DNA of 64,000 bases from QQVM01 sp964544885. GTDB taxonomy: Bacteria > Bacteroidota > Bacteroidia > AKYH767-A > 2013-40CM-41-45. The notes beneath the pieces are model-generated. The model made no database searches. It worked only from the letters and a program-made list of their open reading frames with translations, and was not told the origin of the DNA. Shown here in pieces: positions 1 through 8,305 of this stretch (position 1 is the stretch's first letter; each line of letters begins with the position of its first letter). The stretch is from contig CAZJDX010000011.1 in assembly GCA_964544885.1 (NCBI GenBank), forward strand, positions 1 to 64,000. The letters are read 5' to 3'. A program made the position numbers and the translations under genes.

Positions 1-2
1 TT

Positions 3-518
3 GCGGGGATGGACACCCTTATTCCTTACCATATTTACGTGCAAAGGGATGCGCTTATCCAGGGAACGGAATGGACGCTTCATCTGCATCCGGATGGATT
101 GAAATGGTTTAATGCCGACCTGAGCTATGCCATGCAAAAAGGAACCTATGATGATGATAAGGAAATGGAAAGTATGCCTTCAGACAAGGCTTCGCTGCAG
201 CTGAGATTCTTGTCCGACAGGATGAATTATCTGCATTTCCCTTTTATCGGCATTGCTTTGCGGCATTATTTCCTTAAAGATGCCATTGCGGATCAGGAAG
301 CGGAAAATCCGGCCATTACCTTGTTTGATCTGCATCTCGGTACGCAAATACGCTGGAGTCAGCAACATATTGATATCAGCTTAGGGATCAGCAATCTGCT
401 GAATAAGAATTTCAAGGCGCCTTTATCACTCTTGCGTGGTACTTCCTATGGCGATATGGGCAGAAATGTCGCTCTGAATCTGATCGTTCCATTTGGCATC
501 AGGAGCCGGCAGCAATGA
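3..518 (+). CDS. TonB-dependent receptor, C-terminal end (5' truncated by window)
   Basis: The reading frame is open from the left edge, so the gene starts outside the window. The visible part alternates hydrophobic and polar residues as in outer-membrane beta-strands, and contains the motif SLGISNLLNKNFKAPLS followed by a GRN and a final VPF, the usual ending of a TonB-dependent receptor barrel. Such proteins import siderophores, cobalamin, glycans or other ligands across the outer membrane. The plug domain and TonB box are not visible, so the ligand cannot be named. The last residues (IRSRQQ) run a little past the usual terminal aromatic residue. Confidence 0.75.
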   Translation, partial: AGMDTLIPYHIYVQRDALIQGTEWTLHLHPDGLKWFNADLSYAMQKGTYDDDKEMESMPSDKASLQLRFLSDRMNYLHFPFIGIALRHYFLKDAIADQEAENPAITLFDLHLGTQIRWSQQHIDISLGISNLLNKNFKAPLSLLRGTSYGDMGRNVALNLIVPFGIRSRQQ

Positions 519-561
519 CAGGGATCGCTTTATTTTGACATTTTCTTAACAACTTTGACCC

Positions 562-569
562 TATCTTTG
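562..569 (+). promoter_or_regulatory. Bacteroidota -7 box (TATCTTTG) for the S41 protease gene
   Basis: TATCTTTG matches the TAnnTTTG -7 consensus of the Bacteroidota primary sigma factor and lies 28 bases before the ATG at 598. No well-spaced TTTG -33 element is present, so the call rests on the -7 box and its position. Confidence 0.5.
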
Positions 570-597
570 TATACTTATATAAACAATCAGATCTATC

Positions 598-2205
598 ATG
601 ATAGCAGTGAAATTGAACAGGTTCAGAAAGCTTGGCTTATTGACGGCCGTATTATGCAGTGTTTCCTTACAGACTTTCTCCCAGATGCTTCAGCCAAGCA
701 AAGTGGATCATGCGCTGGAGATCATCAAATATTATTATGTCGACACGGTGAACGACAAAAGACTGATGGAGGAAGCCTTAAAGGCCATGATCCAAGAGCT
801 TGATCCGCACTCGGTCTATATTCCGGTGGATGAATTGCGTGAGATGAATGAACCCCTTGTTGGAAAATTTGAAGGCATCGGCATTCAGTTCAACATTCAT
901 GAAGACACGATTATGATTACGCAAACGATCGTGGGTGGTCCTTCCGAGAAGCTGGGACTCAGGGCAGGGGACAGGATCGTAAGAATAGACGGAGAAAATG
1001 TCGCCGGAATAAAGATCACCAATAACGACGTGTTGAAAAAACTTCGCGGCGACAAAGGAACCAAGGTGAAGGTAGGCATATACAGAAGAGGACTCGAAGA
1101 CCTGATAGACTATACCATCGTGAGAGATCAGATTCCCCTGTTCAGTGTTGACGCATCCTATATGGTGAGGCCGGAGATCGGCTATATAAAAATATCGCGC
1201 TTCGCGGATGGAACGGTAGAAGAGTTCAGAAAAGCCCTTGCGGATCTGAAGGGAAAAGGAATGTCGAGTCTGATCCTTGACCTTCAGGGAAATGGTGGAG
1301 GTTATCTGAACCGTGCTGTGGAAATGGCTGATGAATTTCTGACGGAAGGGAAGAAGATCGTCTTTACCAGAGGCCGGACAAATCCGGACGAGGATTTTGT
1401 TTCGAGTACCAGGGGCGGTTGGGAAAAAGGAAATGTCGCGGTATTGATAGACGAGAGTTCCGCCTCCGCTTCCGAGATTGTCTCCGGAGCCATTCAGGAT
1501 TGGGACCGTGGACTGATCATTGGAAGAAGGTCATTCGGGAAAGGCCTTGTGCAGAAACCTTTCCAGCTTCCCGATGGCTCCATGATCCGGCTTACGGTGG
1601 CGCATTATTATACACCCAGCGGAAGAGATATACAAAAGCCTTATGAAATGGGGCAGGAAGATGAATATGTTATGGATTTCTCCAACCGCTATAAACATGG
1701 CGAGCTTTTCAATGCAGACAGCGTGAAGTTTTCGGATACCACGAAATATTATACCAACGCGAAACGCCTTGTCCGTGGAGGAGGAGGTATTATGCCGGAT
1801 ATTTTCGTTCCCATGGATACGAGTTTTGGCAGTCAGTATTATTCGGACCTGTTACGGAAAAGTGTCTTCAATGATTTTGCTCTGACTTTCGTGGACAATA
1901 ACAGAAATCAATTGAAAGCGGAATACCCGGATATCATCAGCTTCCGTCAGAAGTTCACGGAAGAGGGCAAGGTTTTCAATGACTTTCTTGCCTTGGCGGA
2001 GAAGCAGGGAGTAAAAATGGACAGCGCCGGTTTCGCGACTTCTGAAAGACTGATCCGTTTGCAGGTGAAAGCACTCATCGCCCGGAATCTGTGGGATACG
2101 GACGCCTACTTTGAAGTGATCAATGAGTTGAACGGTGCGCTTAATAAAGCCATTGAAGCGGTCGAGAATAAGACCTTCGAGAGAATGAAGCTGGCAGGCA
2201 AATAG
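598..2205 (+). CDS. S41-family C-terminal processing peptidase (PDZ protease)
   Basis: This 535-residue secreted or periplasmic serine protease should cleave unfolded or C-terminally exposed proteins. An N-terminal signal-like segment (about residues 8-29, ending TFSQ) is followed by a PDZ domain (about 85-170, with the GIGIQF and GLRAGDRIVRIDGE motifs) and the S41 catalytic core. The catalytic Ser lies in DESSASASEI and the Lys in RRSFGKGLVQ, as in CtpA/Prc enzymes. GNGGGYL is the family's oxyanion-loop motif. The C-terminal 150 residues are a helical extension often found in Bacteroidota CtpA. It is a stand-alone gene with its own -7 box. The specific substrate is unknown. Confidence 0.92.
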   Translation: MIAVKLNRFRKLGLLTAVLCSVSLQTFSQMLQPSKVDHALEIIKYYYVDTVNDKRLMEEALKAMIQELDPHSVYIPVDELREMNEPLVGKFEGIGIQFNIHEDTIMITQTIVGGPSEKLGLRAGDRIVRIDGENVAGIKITNNDVLKKLRGDKGTKVKVGIYRRGLEDLIDYTIVRDQIPLFSVDASYMVRPEIGYIKISRFADGTVEEFRKALADLKGKGMSSLILDLQGNGGGYLNRAVEMADEFLTEGKKIVFTRGRTNPDEDFVSSTRGGWEKGNVAVLIDESSASASEIVSGAIQDWDRGLIIGRRSFGKGLVQKPFQLPDGSMIRLTVAHYYTPSGRDIQKPYEMGQEDEYVMDFSNRYKHGELFNADSVKFSDTTKYYTNAKRLVRGGGGIMPDIFVPMDTSFGSQYYSDLLRKSVFNDFALTFVDNNRNQLKAEYPDIISFRQKFTEEGKVFNDFLALAEKQGVKMDSAGFATSERLIRLQVKALIARNLWDTDAYFEVINELNGALNKAIEAVENKTFERMKLAGK

Positions 2206-2445
2206 CCGCAGCGCCGATGCCTCTTTTACGGATTTGTTTTACAGGGTAAATTTGGAGCCATCTGAAAAATACCCTTAGAATATTTCAGCCTCTTTTGCCT
2301 TTATCCTGCGTTTCACTTCCTGACCAAACCGCCAAAGAGTATGGCCTACGATTGCGAATGTCTGAGGAAAAAATACCTGTAAAAACCAGATAGCCTGTTT
2401 TTGAAATGGCTTATAATCCTGTTATTTTATTTCACTTATTTTGAA

Positions 2446-2881
2446 GTTGTGTGATATTAATTGGAACCAACATATGAAACTTCTAATCGCATTGCTTTTT
2501 GTTCTATTTCATTTGTTCGTTTCAGGACAAGTCACAGCTGAAGATTATAAGCTGAAATTATTGGGAAGGTGGGACTGGATACAGGATGAAATAGTTGATC
2601 GTGGAGGGGGTGGAATTATTAATCCGAGTACCTGTGGTTGTGAGAAGTATTTGATTTTTGAAGCAAACGATACTGTTAAGGAGTTTAGAAATGATACCTT
2701 AGTGTTTAGTTCTACGTTTACACTTCATGAGGTAAATTCTCAGTTGAATCCTTTAACAATCATATTGAGAAATAGTCGAATCAATAATGAACTGCGAATA
2801 GCCAACGATTCTATGTCTTTAGGACCATTAGGCATGTGTGGCACTATTTATCACTACAAAAGAAATTAACATCACACAACA
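2446..2881. repeat. Inverted repeat pair flanking a small gene (cassette-like)
   Basis: The left arm at 2446-2462 (gttgtgtgatattaatt) is the reverse complement of the right arm at 2865-2881 with one mismatch in 17. The arms closely bracket the single small gene at 2474-2869: the right arm overlaps its stop codon and the left arm lies 11 bases before its start. A second imperfect inverted pair lies downstream (2888-2899 with 2982-2993, 11 of 12 pairs). The arrangement looks like a mobile gene cassette, but no classical integron attC core sites were found. Confidence 0.55.
2474..2869 (+). CDS. Small secreted lipocalin-like protein of unknown function
   Basis: The ATG at 2474 starts MKLLIALLFVLFHLFVSGQ, a clear Sec signal peptide; a TTG 33 bases upstream would add an implausible leader. 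The mature part of about 110 residues begins with a GRWDW motif, then an alternating beta pattern (KYLIFEANDTV, LVFSSTFTL), like small lipocalin-like domains of Bacteroidota. Several cysteines (CGCEK and a late MCG) could form disulphides. The gene is more AT-rich than its neighbours and is bracketed by 17-base inverted repeats, which suggests it arrived as a separate unit. No specific function is recognised. Confidence 0.6.
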   Translation: MKLLIALLFVLFHLFVSGQVTAEDYKLKLLGRWDWIQDEIVDRGGGGIINPSTCGCEKYLIFEANDTVKEFRNDTLVFSSTFTLHEVNSQLNPLTIILRNSRINNELRIANDSMSLGPLGMCGTIYHYKRN

Positions 2882-3030
2882 TTAGGTTAATGAAATGGCT
2901 GGGATATTGCTTGGAGGCTCGAGTGAATAATTTTAAATATAATGTGTGAGCCGACAAAATAAAGTTGTAGCTTCGAATTCCGCCACTTCATTATCCCAAG
3001 GAACGTAATAAGCCATCTAAATCTTCTGCA

Positions 3031-4275
3031 TTGAATAAATCCATAGCTATTTTACTTTTGAGCTGTAGCACCTTGCTCTCAGGCGCCCAGGTTTCCTCAG
3101 TCAGGATCATGACCTGGAACCTGCTGAACTGGCCGATCACGTCCAACGCTGTTTCTGACAGTACCGACCGATGCCCGCATTACCGTACCGTATTGGATCA
3201 GATCCGGCCTGACATTCTGGTAACGCAGGAAAATGCGGCCACCTATAGTACAACCTGGTTTTTGAACTGCGCCCTCAATTCGAGCAGTAATGAGTACAGA
3301 CAGGGAAGTTATATTCATGGCTACGATACCAACAACGGAATATTCTATAAGGATTCACTCTTTGAATTTATCAGTAATATCCGGATCCCTACCGCCTTGC
3401 GTGATATAAACGAATTCAAACTGGTGTTCAAAGAAACCGGTGATACCATCCGGATCTATTCCCTGCATTTGAAAGCCAGCAGCGGAAGTCAGAATGAAGC
3501 GCTGAGAGCGGCGGAAGTGGATTCTCTCAGGAAGTTCACCAATTCACTGCCTTTCAATACTGATTTCATTGTCTGTGGAGATTTTAATGTCTATGAAACC
3601 TTCGAGCCCGCATTTTTAAAATTGCTCCAGGTAAATGCCTTTGATGAAGGCCATGTGATAGATCCCATCAACCTGCAGGACACATCCTGGAACAAATACG
3701 CCTATCGTCAGCATCACACCCAGTCAACCCATTATTCACAGGGCGGTGGCTTCTCCGGTGGCGGACTCGATGACCGCTTTGATATGATCCTGATCTCTGA
3801 GGCGGTTGCAGCGCCGACAGGGATTTATTTTGTGTCCGGTTCTACTACGCCTTATGGGAATGATGGAAACCATTTTAACATGTCAGTGAATGATGGTTTC
3901 AACAACGCGGTTCCCGCTCATGTCGCCAATGCCTTGTATGGCGCTTCCGACCACTTGCCTGTCTTTGCTCAGTTCGATATTGGTCCGGCTTCAGGAATGG
4001 ATGAGTTGCAGCAGGACATCCTTGAATTGTATGTTTATCCCAATCCTTCCTACGGCAAAATTTTTCTCGATTATCATCTCCGGGGGATGAGCGATCTGGA
4101 AATCAGTATCAGTGATTTGAGTTCTAAGCTATTGTATCATGATCGTCTGAAAGGGGTGAAGGGGAGGAATTCATACACGGTTGACCTGGCGGGGAAAGTG
4201 AGTCAGGGGCTATATCTGATTTCAATTAAAACAAATAAATCCCTGATAAATAGGAAGTTAATGCTTTTAGACTAA
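3031..4275 (+). CDS. Secreted endonuclease/exonuclease/phosphatase-fold protein with T9SS sorting domain
   Basis: The 414-residue protein starts with a signal peptide (MNKSIAILLLSCSTLLSGAQ) from a TTG codon; no better start is visible. Residues of about 25-320 form an EEP-fold domain: MTWNLLNWP at the start, VCGDFNVYE in the middle and ASDHLPVFAQFD at the end, the metal- and phosphate-binding elements of the DNase I/sphingomyelinase superfamily. The last 85 residues (VYPNPSYGK to NRKLMLL) are a type IX secretion sorting domain, so it should be exported through the outer membrane by T9SS. The substrate could be DNA, phospholipid or phosphoester and is not determined by the sequence. Confidence 0.82.
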   Translation: MNKSIAILLLSCSTLLSGAQVSSVRIMTWNLLNWPITSNAVSDSTDRCPHYRTVLDQIRPDILVTQENAATYSTTWFLNCALNSSSNEYRQGSYIHGYDTNNGIFYKDSLFEFISNIRIPTALRDINEFKLVFKETGDTIRIYSLHLKASSGSQNEALRAAEVDSLRKFTNSLPFNTDFIVCGDFNVYETFEPAFLKLLQVNAFDEGHVIDPINLQDTSWNKYAYRQHHTQSTHYSQGGGFSGGGLDDRFDMILISEAVAAPTGIYFVSGSTTPYGNDGNHFNMSVNDGFNNAVPAHVANALYGASDHLPVFAQFDIGPASGMDELQQDILELYVYPNPSYGKIFLDYHLRGMSDLEISISDLSSKLLYHDRLKGVKGRNSYTVDLAGKVSQGLYLISIKTNKSLINRKLMLLD

Positions 4276-4330
4276 GTTTCACATAAAATAGTTGAAACCG
4301 GCTTCCTGAGGATGTATTTTTAAGAGGAGA

Positions 4331-4939
4331 ATGAATAAGAGCTTTCGGGCCCTGAGAATCCTTATGAGCAGAAAGAAAAAAGCACAAAATATACCTAAGC
4401 CTAAGGTAGGCGCCCTATTGATATCGGAACCCTTCAATCCGGAGCCGACCTTTAAGCGTTCGGTGGTGGTATTGAGCCAGCACAACAGGAAGGGATCGAT
4501 CGGATTCATCATCAATAAACCCACTCCGCTGAAGATACATGAAGCGCTGGAGGATTTTCCTGAATTCGACGCACCGGTTTACTGGGGCGGACCGATCCGG
4601 CTCGATTCGATCTATTATGTACATGCCATACCCAACCTCAAAGGAAGTCATCAGATAGCCGATGGAATTTACTGGGGTGGTGATTTCGCACAGCTTCGTC
4701 TGATGATCGAAGCGGGGGAGATACAACCTGAACAGATTAAATTCATTGCAGGATATTCGGCATGGCATCCGCATCAACTTGAAAAAGAGATTGAACACGA
4801 GAGCTGGTGGATGACCGACGCTGATCTGTACAGTACCTTGATTGAGGAACCAACGATTGTATGGGGAAAAGTACTCACAAGAATGGGACATGTTTACGGA
4901 ATACTGAATGATTTTCCGGAAGATCCCGGAGTGAATTAA
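4331..4939 (+). CDS. YqgE/AlgH family protein
   Basis: The protein has up to 202 residues. It matches the YqgE/AlgH (DUF179) family: KVGALLISEP near the N-terminus, FKRSVVVLSQHNRKGSIGF, then VYWGGPI and the W-rich C-terminal half (GYSAWHPHQLE). It is a small cytosolic domain with no established biochemical function, loosely tied to transcription in Pseudomonas. The ATG at 4331 follows a purine-rich AAGAGGAG, but a second ATG at 4364 would give a start closer to the usual family length. It is convergent with the GNAT gene behind it. Confidence 0.85.
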   Translation: MNKSFRALRILMSRKKKAQNIPKPKVGALLISEPFNPEPTFKRSVVVLSQHNRKGSIGFIINKPTPLKIHEALEDFPEFDAPVYWGGPIRLDSIYYVHAIPNLKGSHQIADGIYWGGDFAQLRLMIEAGEIQPEQIKFIAGYSAWHPHQLEKEIEHESWWMTDADLYSTLIEEPTIVWGKVLTRMGHVYGILNDFPEDPGVN

Positions 4940-5009
4940 TTTCCTTTATTTCTGACCTGAAAGATACTCCCGTGATGCCGGAATATGCATCTACTTTTGT
5001 CTTGGAGAA

Positions 5010-5050
5010 AAACAACCGCCGGAGCCTTTGTCAGGTTCAGGCGGTTGTTT
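5010..5050. terminator. Bidirectional intrinsic terminator
   Basis: A perfect 11-base inverted repeat, aaacaaccgcc (5010-5020) and ggcggttgttt (5040-5050), lies between two convergent genes. T-rich sequence follows on the plus strand (5046-5060) and a short T run follows on the minus strand, so it can serve both yqgE and the GNAT gene. Confidence 0.75.
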
Positions 5051-5063
5051 GTTTTTATTCTTT

Positions 5064-5504
5064 TCAGCTTTCTTTCAATACCATTGCAAAATGCAGACTG
5101 GTGATATTAAAACCTTTGTTCAGATAAAGGCGGTGCGCATTGAAGCGCGTGGGATTGCATCCCGAATCCAGGTGAATCTGTTCACACTTGTTTTCAAGAG
5201 CCAGCGCTTTGATATGGTCAAGCATGGTGGAGGCATATCCCTTGCCTCTCGCATACGGCATGGTACTCAGGTCATCAATATAAATGGATTTGCCCCAGTG
5301 CAATAATTCACTGAAGCGGAATCCTGCGGCACAGACAGCTTCTCCCTCCTCACTGTCTATATACGCAAGGATATATCCTTTTTGCATCATGCCTGATATT
5401 TTCGCGACGAAGGATTGTGCCTGCAAATGTGGCCTCAGTTCTTTCATCACCGTAAAACAATGTTCTATTTCGCTTTCGCTTTTTGCATACCGTACTGTTT
5501 TCAT
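5064..5504 (-). CDS. GNAT-family N-acetyltransferase
   Basis: The 146-residue single-domain protein has the GNAT acetyl-CoA site in YARGKGYASTMLDHI (the Q/RxxGxG/A loop) and the usual beta-4/5 region SIYIDDLSTMP. The final RLYLNKGFNITSLHF is the motif-B end of the fold. The acceptor substrate cannot be inferred: it could modify a protein amino terminus, a small amine or an antibiotic. It reads away from the tRNA-Lys gene and ends at a shared terminator. Confidence 0.85.
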   Translation of the reverse strand: MKTVRYAKSESEIEHCFTVMKELRPHLQAQSFVAKISGMMQKGYILAYIDSEEGEAVCAAGFRFSELLHWGKSIYIDDLSTMPYARGKGYASTMLDHIKALALENKCEQIHLDSGCNPTRFNAHRLYLNKGFNITSLHFAMVLKES

Positions 5505-5580
5505 GAAATTTATTTTTTGCAGTGATGAAATTATATCAGGCCTTCAGCATGCTGCAAGGAATTATTTTTTTCACAACATG

Positions 5581-5609
5581 TTGCAGTTTCTCAGAGATTA
5601 TTATTTTTG
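5581..5609 (+). promoter_or_regulatory. Promoter of tRNA-Lys (TTG -33 and TATTTTTG -7)
   Basis: TTG at 5581-5583 and TATTTTTG at 5602-5609 are 18 bases apart, close to the Bacteroidota primary promoter arrangement (TTTG, about 19-21 bases, TAnnTTTG). The tRNA begins 18 bases downstream. Confidence 0.6.
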
Positions 5610-5627
5610 CAGCCGCTTCATTAAAAA

Positions 5628-5700
5628 GATTCCGTAGCTCAGTTGGTAGAGCAATACACTTTTAATGTATGGGCCCTGGGTTCGAGTCCCAGCGGGATCA
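5628..5700 (+). tRNA. tRNA-Lys (anticodon UUU)
   Basis: The cloverleaf can be drawn directly. The acceptor stem GATTCCG (5628-5634) pairs with CGGGATC (5693-5699) with one G-T wobble. The D arm is GCTC/GAGC, the anticodon stem ATACA/TGTAT has the loop CTTTTAA (anticodon TTT at 5661-5663), and the T arm is CTGGG/CCCAG with TTCGAGT. One base follows the acceptor stem; CCA is not encoded. Confidence 0.97.
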
Positions 5701-5701
5701 C

Positions 5702-5735
5702 AAAAGGCCTCATTTTCAGGCCTTTTTTCTTTTTT
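5702..5735 (+). terminator. Intrinsic terminator after tRNA-Lys
   Basis: AAAAGGCCT (5702-5710) and AGGCCTTTT (5718-5726) are perfect reverse complements around a 7-base loop and are followed by a run of T residues. Confidence 0.85.
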
Positions 5736-5919
5736 ACAAATCAGCCGGTATGAACGAGGTCTATGTATGTTCTGAAATGTCAAGCAAAGTGCAGGCCTGA
5801 AAAGGTTAATCATGGCTTGTTTCAGTCAGCATTGGTCTTTTTCGCCATGCTATAGCTACAAATGATTGCTTAATCCGTTAATAACAGTTATTTTTCGTCT
5901 TCCTTAATATAAATTCTGG

Positions 5920-7497
5920 TTGAAAACCTCTGCTTCAATTGAACTGAATGTGCTGGTGTTGGGTGAAAAACCCCTGAGCCTTAACGACATGTATCAACTG
6001 CTTTTTAAAAACCGGCAGCTTGAACTTTCGGAAGAAGCGCTGCTTAAAACCGGGAAGAATTTTTCATTTCTGAAAGAGTTTTCCAGCGGTAAACTCATCT
6101 ATGGGATCAACACCGGATTCGGACCCATGGCTCAGTATAAGATCGCTGAACAGGATCTTCATCAGCTACAGTATAATCTCATACGCAGCCATTGTTCAGG
6201 ATCAGGTTCTCTCATCGCTGATATGGACGCAAAGGCCCTGATGATTGCCCGTTTGTCTTCTCTCATACAAGGTTATTCGGGTGTGAGCAATGAACTTCTT
6301 TCCACCTTGCGTGAATGCATAAACCGGAATATACTTCCCTGCATCTATGAACACGGCGGGGTTGGCGCAAGCGGTGATCTGGTACAACTGGCGCACCTTG
6401 CCCTGGCCCTGATCGGAGAAGGTGAAGTGAAGTACAAAGGGACAGTGATGAATGCGGCGGAGGTTTTTGAGAAGGAGAATATGAAACCGGTAAGCATATT
6501 CCAGCGAGAAGGTATTGCGCTGCTGAACGGAACATCGGCCATGACGGGTATAGGAATCGTAAACCTGATCTATGCTAAAAAGCTTCTTAACCTGAGCATA
6601 CTCATCTCTACCTGTATCAACGAACTGGTGGAAGCTTTCGATGATCATTTCTCAACGGAACTGAATAAGGTCAAAGCGCACAAAGGTCAGTTGCGGGTTG
6701 CCAGAGCCATGACAAAAATAGCTTCAGGCAGCAGAATGATCCGCAAAAGGACAGATCACTTGTACAACGGGTCAAAGATCATGACCGATATCCTTGAAGA
6801 AAAGGTACAGGAATATTACTCCCTACGGTGTGTTCCTCAGATACTCGGTCCGGTGCTGGATACCATCCAGTCGGCGGAAGAGGTATTGATCAATGAACTC
6901 AATTCGGTGAATGACAATCCCGTCATTGATTCGGAGAATCAGAACATATACCATGGTGGTAATTTTCACGGCGATTATGTAGCGCTTGAAATGGATAAAC
7001 TCCGTATCGCTGTCACAAAGCTTTCCATGCTGGCTGAAAGGCAGTTGAATTTTCTGTTGAATGATAAACTCAATCAGAAGATACCGCCATTTATCAACCT
7101 GGGAAAGCTGGGACTGAATTACGGTTCACAGGGTATGCAGTTCACCGCTACTTCAACCGTGGCTGAGAACCAGACCTTGTCCATGCCTGCCTATATTCAC
7201 AGCATTCCGAATAACAATGACAATCAGGATGTGGTCAGTATGGGAGCCAATTCCGCGCTCATCACAAGAAAAGTGATCCTGAATTCCTTTGAAGTACTGG
7301 CCATTCAGGCCATTGCCGTAATACAGGCGATTGATCACATGGCTTGCGCCGACAGGCTTTCAGCTCCTGCTGTCAATTTCTATAAGGAATTACGGATCAT
7401 CTGTCCCAAATTCGTCGAAGACCGTCCCTTGTTCCGGGATATCCGTCAGGTGACCACCTTTCTCCGGGAGAGTGAAATCGAAGTTCTTCATTCCTGA
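5920..7497 (+). CDS. Tyrosine ammonia-lyase (aromatic amino acid lyase, MIO enzyme)
   Basis: It deaminates L-tyrosine to 4-coumarate, the expected aromatic starter of aryl polyenes and flexirubins. The 525-residue protein has the MIO-forming triad Ala150-Ser151-Gly152 in GGVGASGDLVQLAHLAL, the catalytic Tyr61 in YGINTGFGP, and the conserved HGGNFHGDY and QFTATSTVAE blocks. From memory it resembles the F. johnsoniae tyrosine ammonia-lyase along its length, including the Ser90-His91 selectivity pair; a histidine ammonia-lyase is less likely because no hut genes are nearby and the gene heads a polyketide operon. It starts at TTG, since an in-frame stop lies 15 bases upstream and no nearby ATG fits. 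Confidence 0.88.
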   Translation: MKTSASIELNVLVLGEKPLSLNDMYQLLFKNRQLELSEEALLKTGKNFSFLKEFSSGKLIYGINTGFGPMAQYKIAEQDLHQLQYNLIRSHCSGSGSLIADMDAKALMIARLSSLIQGYSGVSNELLSTLRECINRNILPCIYEHGGVGASGDLVQLAHLALALIGEGEVKYKGTVMNAAEVFEKENMKPVSIFQREGIALLNGTSAMTGIGIVNLIYAKKLLNLSILISTCINELVEAFDDHFSTELNKVKAHKGQLRVARAMTKIASGSRMIRKRTDHLYNGSKIMTDILEEKVQEYYSLRCVPQILGPVLDTIQSAEEVLINELNSVNDNPVIDSENQNIYHGGNFHGDYVALEMDKLRIAVTKLSMLAERQLNFLLNDKLNQKIPPFINLGKLGLNYGSQGMQFTATSTVAENQTLSMPAYIHSIPNNNDNQDVVSMGANSALITRKVILNSFEVLAIQAIAVIQAIDHMACADRLSAPAVNFYKELRIICPKFVEDRPLFRDIRQVTTFLRESEIEVLHS

Positions 7498-7555
7498 TTA
7501 CGGTCACGGTATTCATCCGCATTCACTTACAGCTGTCAAAAGAAAATAGATATCC

Positions 7556-8284
7556 ATGAACTACGCGTTGGTAACAGGGGGGGGAAGAGGAATTGGAAGA
7601 GCGGTGTGTCTTCAACTGGCAAAACAGCACTATAACATCCTCCTCAATTACAGAACGAATGATGCAGAAGCGGAAAAAACACGGGCCTTGATCAGGGAGC
7701 TGGGTACCGAATGCGAACTGATCCGCTTCGACGTTTCGGATAAGGAACAGATTAAGGATGTGTTGGGCAACTGGATCGAATCGAATAAGGAAAAACAGAT
7801 TGAAGTTCTTGTAAATAATGCCGGTATCCGTCAGGATAATCTTCTCATGTTCATGAGCGAGGAACAGTGGGATCAGGTGATTGATACAAGTCTGAATGCT
7901 TTCTTTTATATAACCAGACTGGTGCTTAATCCCATGCTTGCAAAACGATATGGCCGGATCGTCAATATCGTTTCACTTTCAGGTTTGAAAGGTATGGCCG
8001 GTCAGACTAATTACTCGGCAGCGAAAGCCGGAATGATCGGGGCAACAAAAGCTCTTGCACAGGAAGTTGCCAGACGAGGCATCACTGTAAATGCCGTGGC
8101 GCCCGGCTTTATTAAAACCGACATGACCGGTGACCTCGACGAAAAGCAATTATCAGCCCTGATTCCGGCTAAGCGCTTCGGGACACCTGAAGAAGTGGCT
8201 GCTGTTGTCGGCTTTTTGGCTTCCGGTGGGGCATCCTATGTGAACGGAGAGGTCATCTCTGTGAATGGCGCTCTCTATTCCTGA
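7556..8284 (+). CDS. FabG-like 3-ketoacyl-ACP reductase (ApeQ-type)
   Basis: This 242-residue short-chain dehydrogenase should reduce the 3-keto group of the growing polyene with NADPH. The cofactor loop TGGGRGIGRAV is at the N-terminus, NNAGIRQD follows, and the catalytic Ser-Tyr-Lys lie in VSLSGLKGMAGQTNYSAAKAG. The C-terminal part (PGFIKTDMT and NGEVISVNGAL) is typical of FabG. It sits between the ammonia-lyase and a ketosynthase. A primary fatty-acid role is possible but the position argues for pigment synthesis. Confidence 0.9.
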   Translation: MNYALVTGGGRGIGRAVCLQLAKQHYNILLNYRTNDAEAEKTRALIRELGTECELIRFDVSDKEQIKDVLGNWIESNKEKQIEVLVNNAGIRQDNLLMFMSEEQWDQVIDTSLNAFFYITRLVLNPMLAKRYGRIVNIVSLSGLKGMAGQTNYSAAKAGMIGATKALAQEVARRGITVNAVAPGFIKTDMTGDLDEKQLSALIPAKRFGTPEEVAAVVGFLASGGASYVNGEVISVNGALYS

Positions 8285-8293
8285 TTTAATGGT

Positions 8294-8301
8294 TAAATTT
8301 G
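8294..8301 (+). promoter_or_regulatory. Possible internal promoter -7 box (TAAATTTG)
   Basis: TAAATTTG fits TAnnTTTG and ends 4 bases before the ketosynthase ATG at 8306. If used, the transcript would be essentially leaderless. No -33 element is evident. Confidence 0.3.
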
Positions 8302-8305
8302 CCTG

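Noticed and set aside
2402..2900. 10-base direct repeat tgaaatggct (2402-2411 and 2891-2900) as insertion target duplication
   Set aside because: Too short to exclude chance and its flanks do not match further; noted only as weak support for the cassette idea.
2865..2995. Classical integron attC site
   Set aside because: Inverted arms are present but the GTTRRRY/RYYYAAC core sites do not match, and no integrase is in the window.
5028..5306. Plus-strand open frames opposite the GNAT gene
   Set aside because: They overlap a well-supported gene and a terminator and show no motif.
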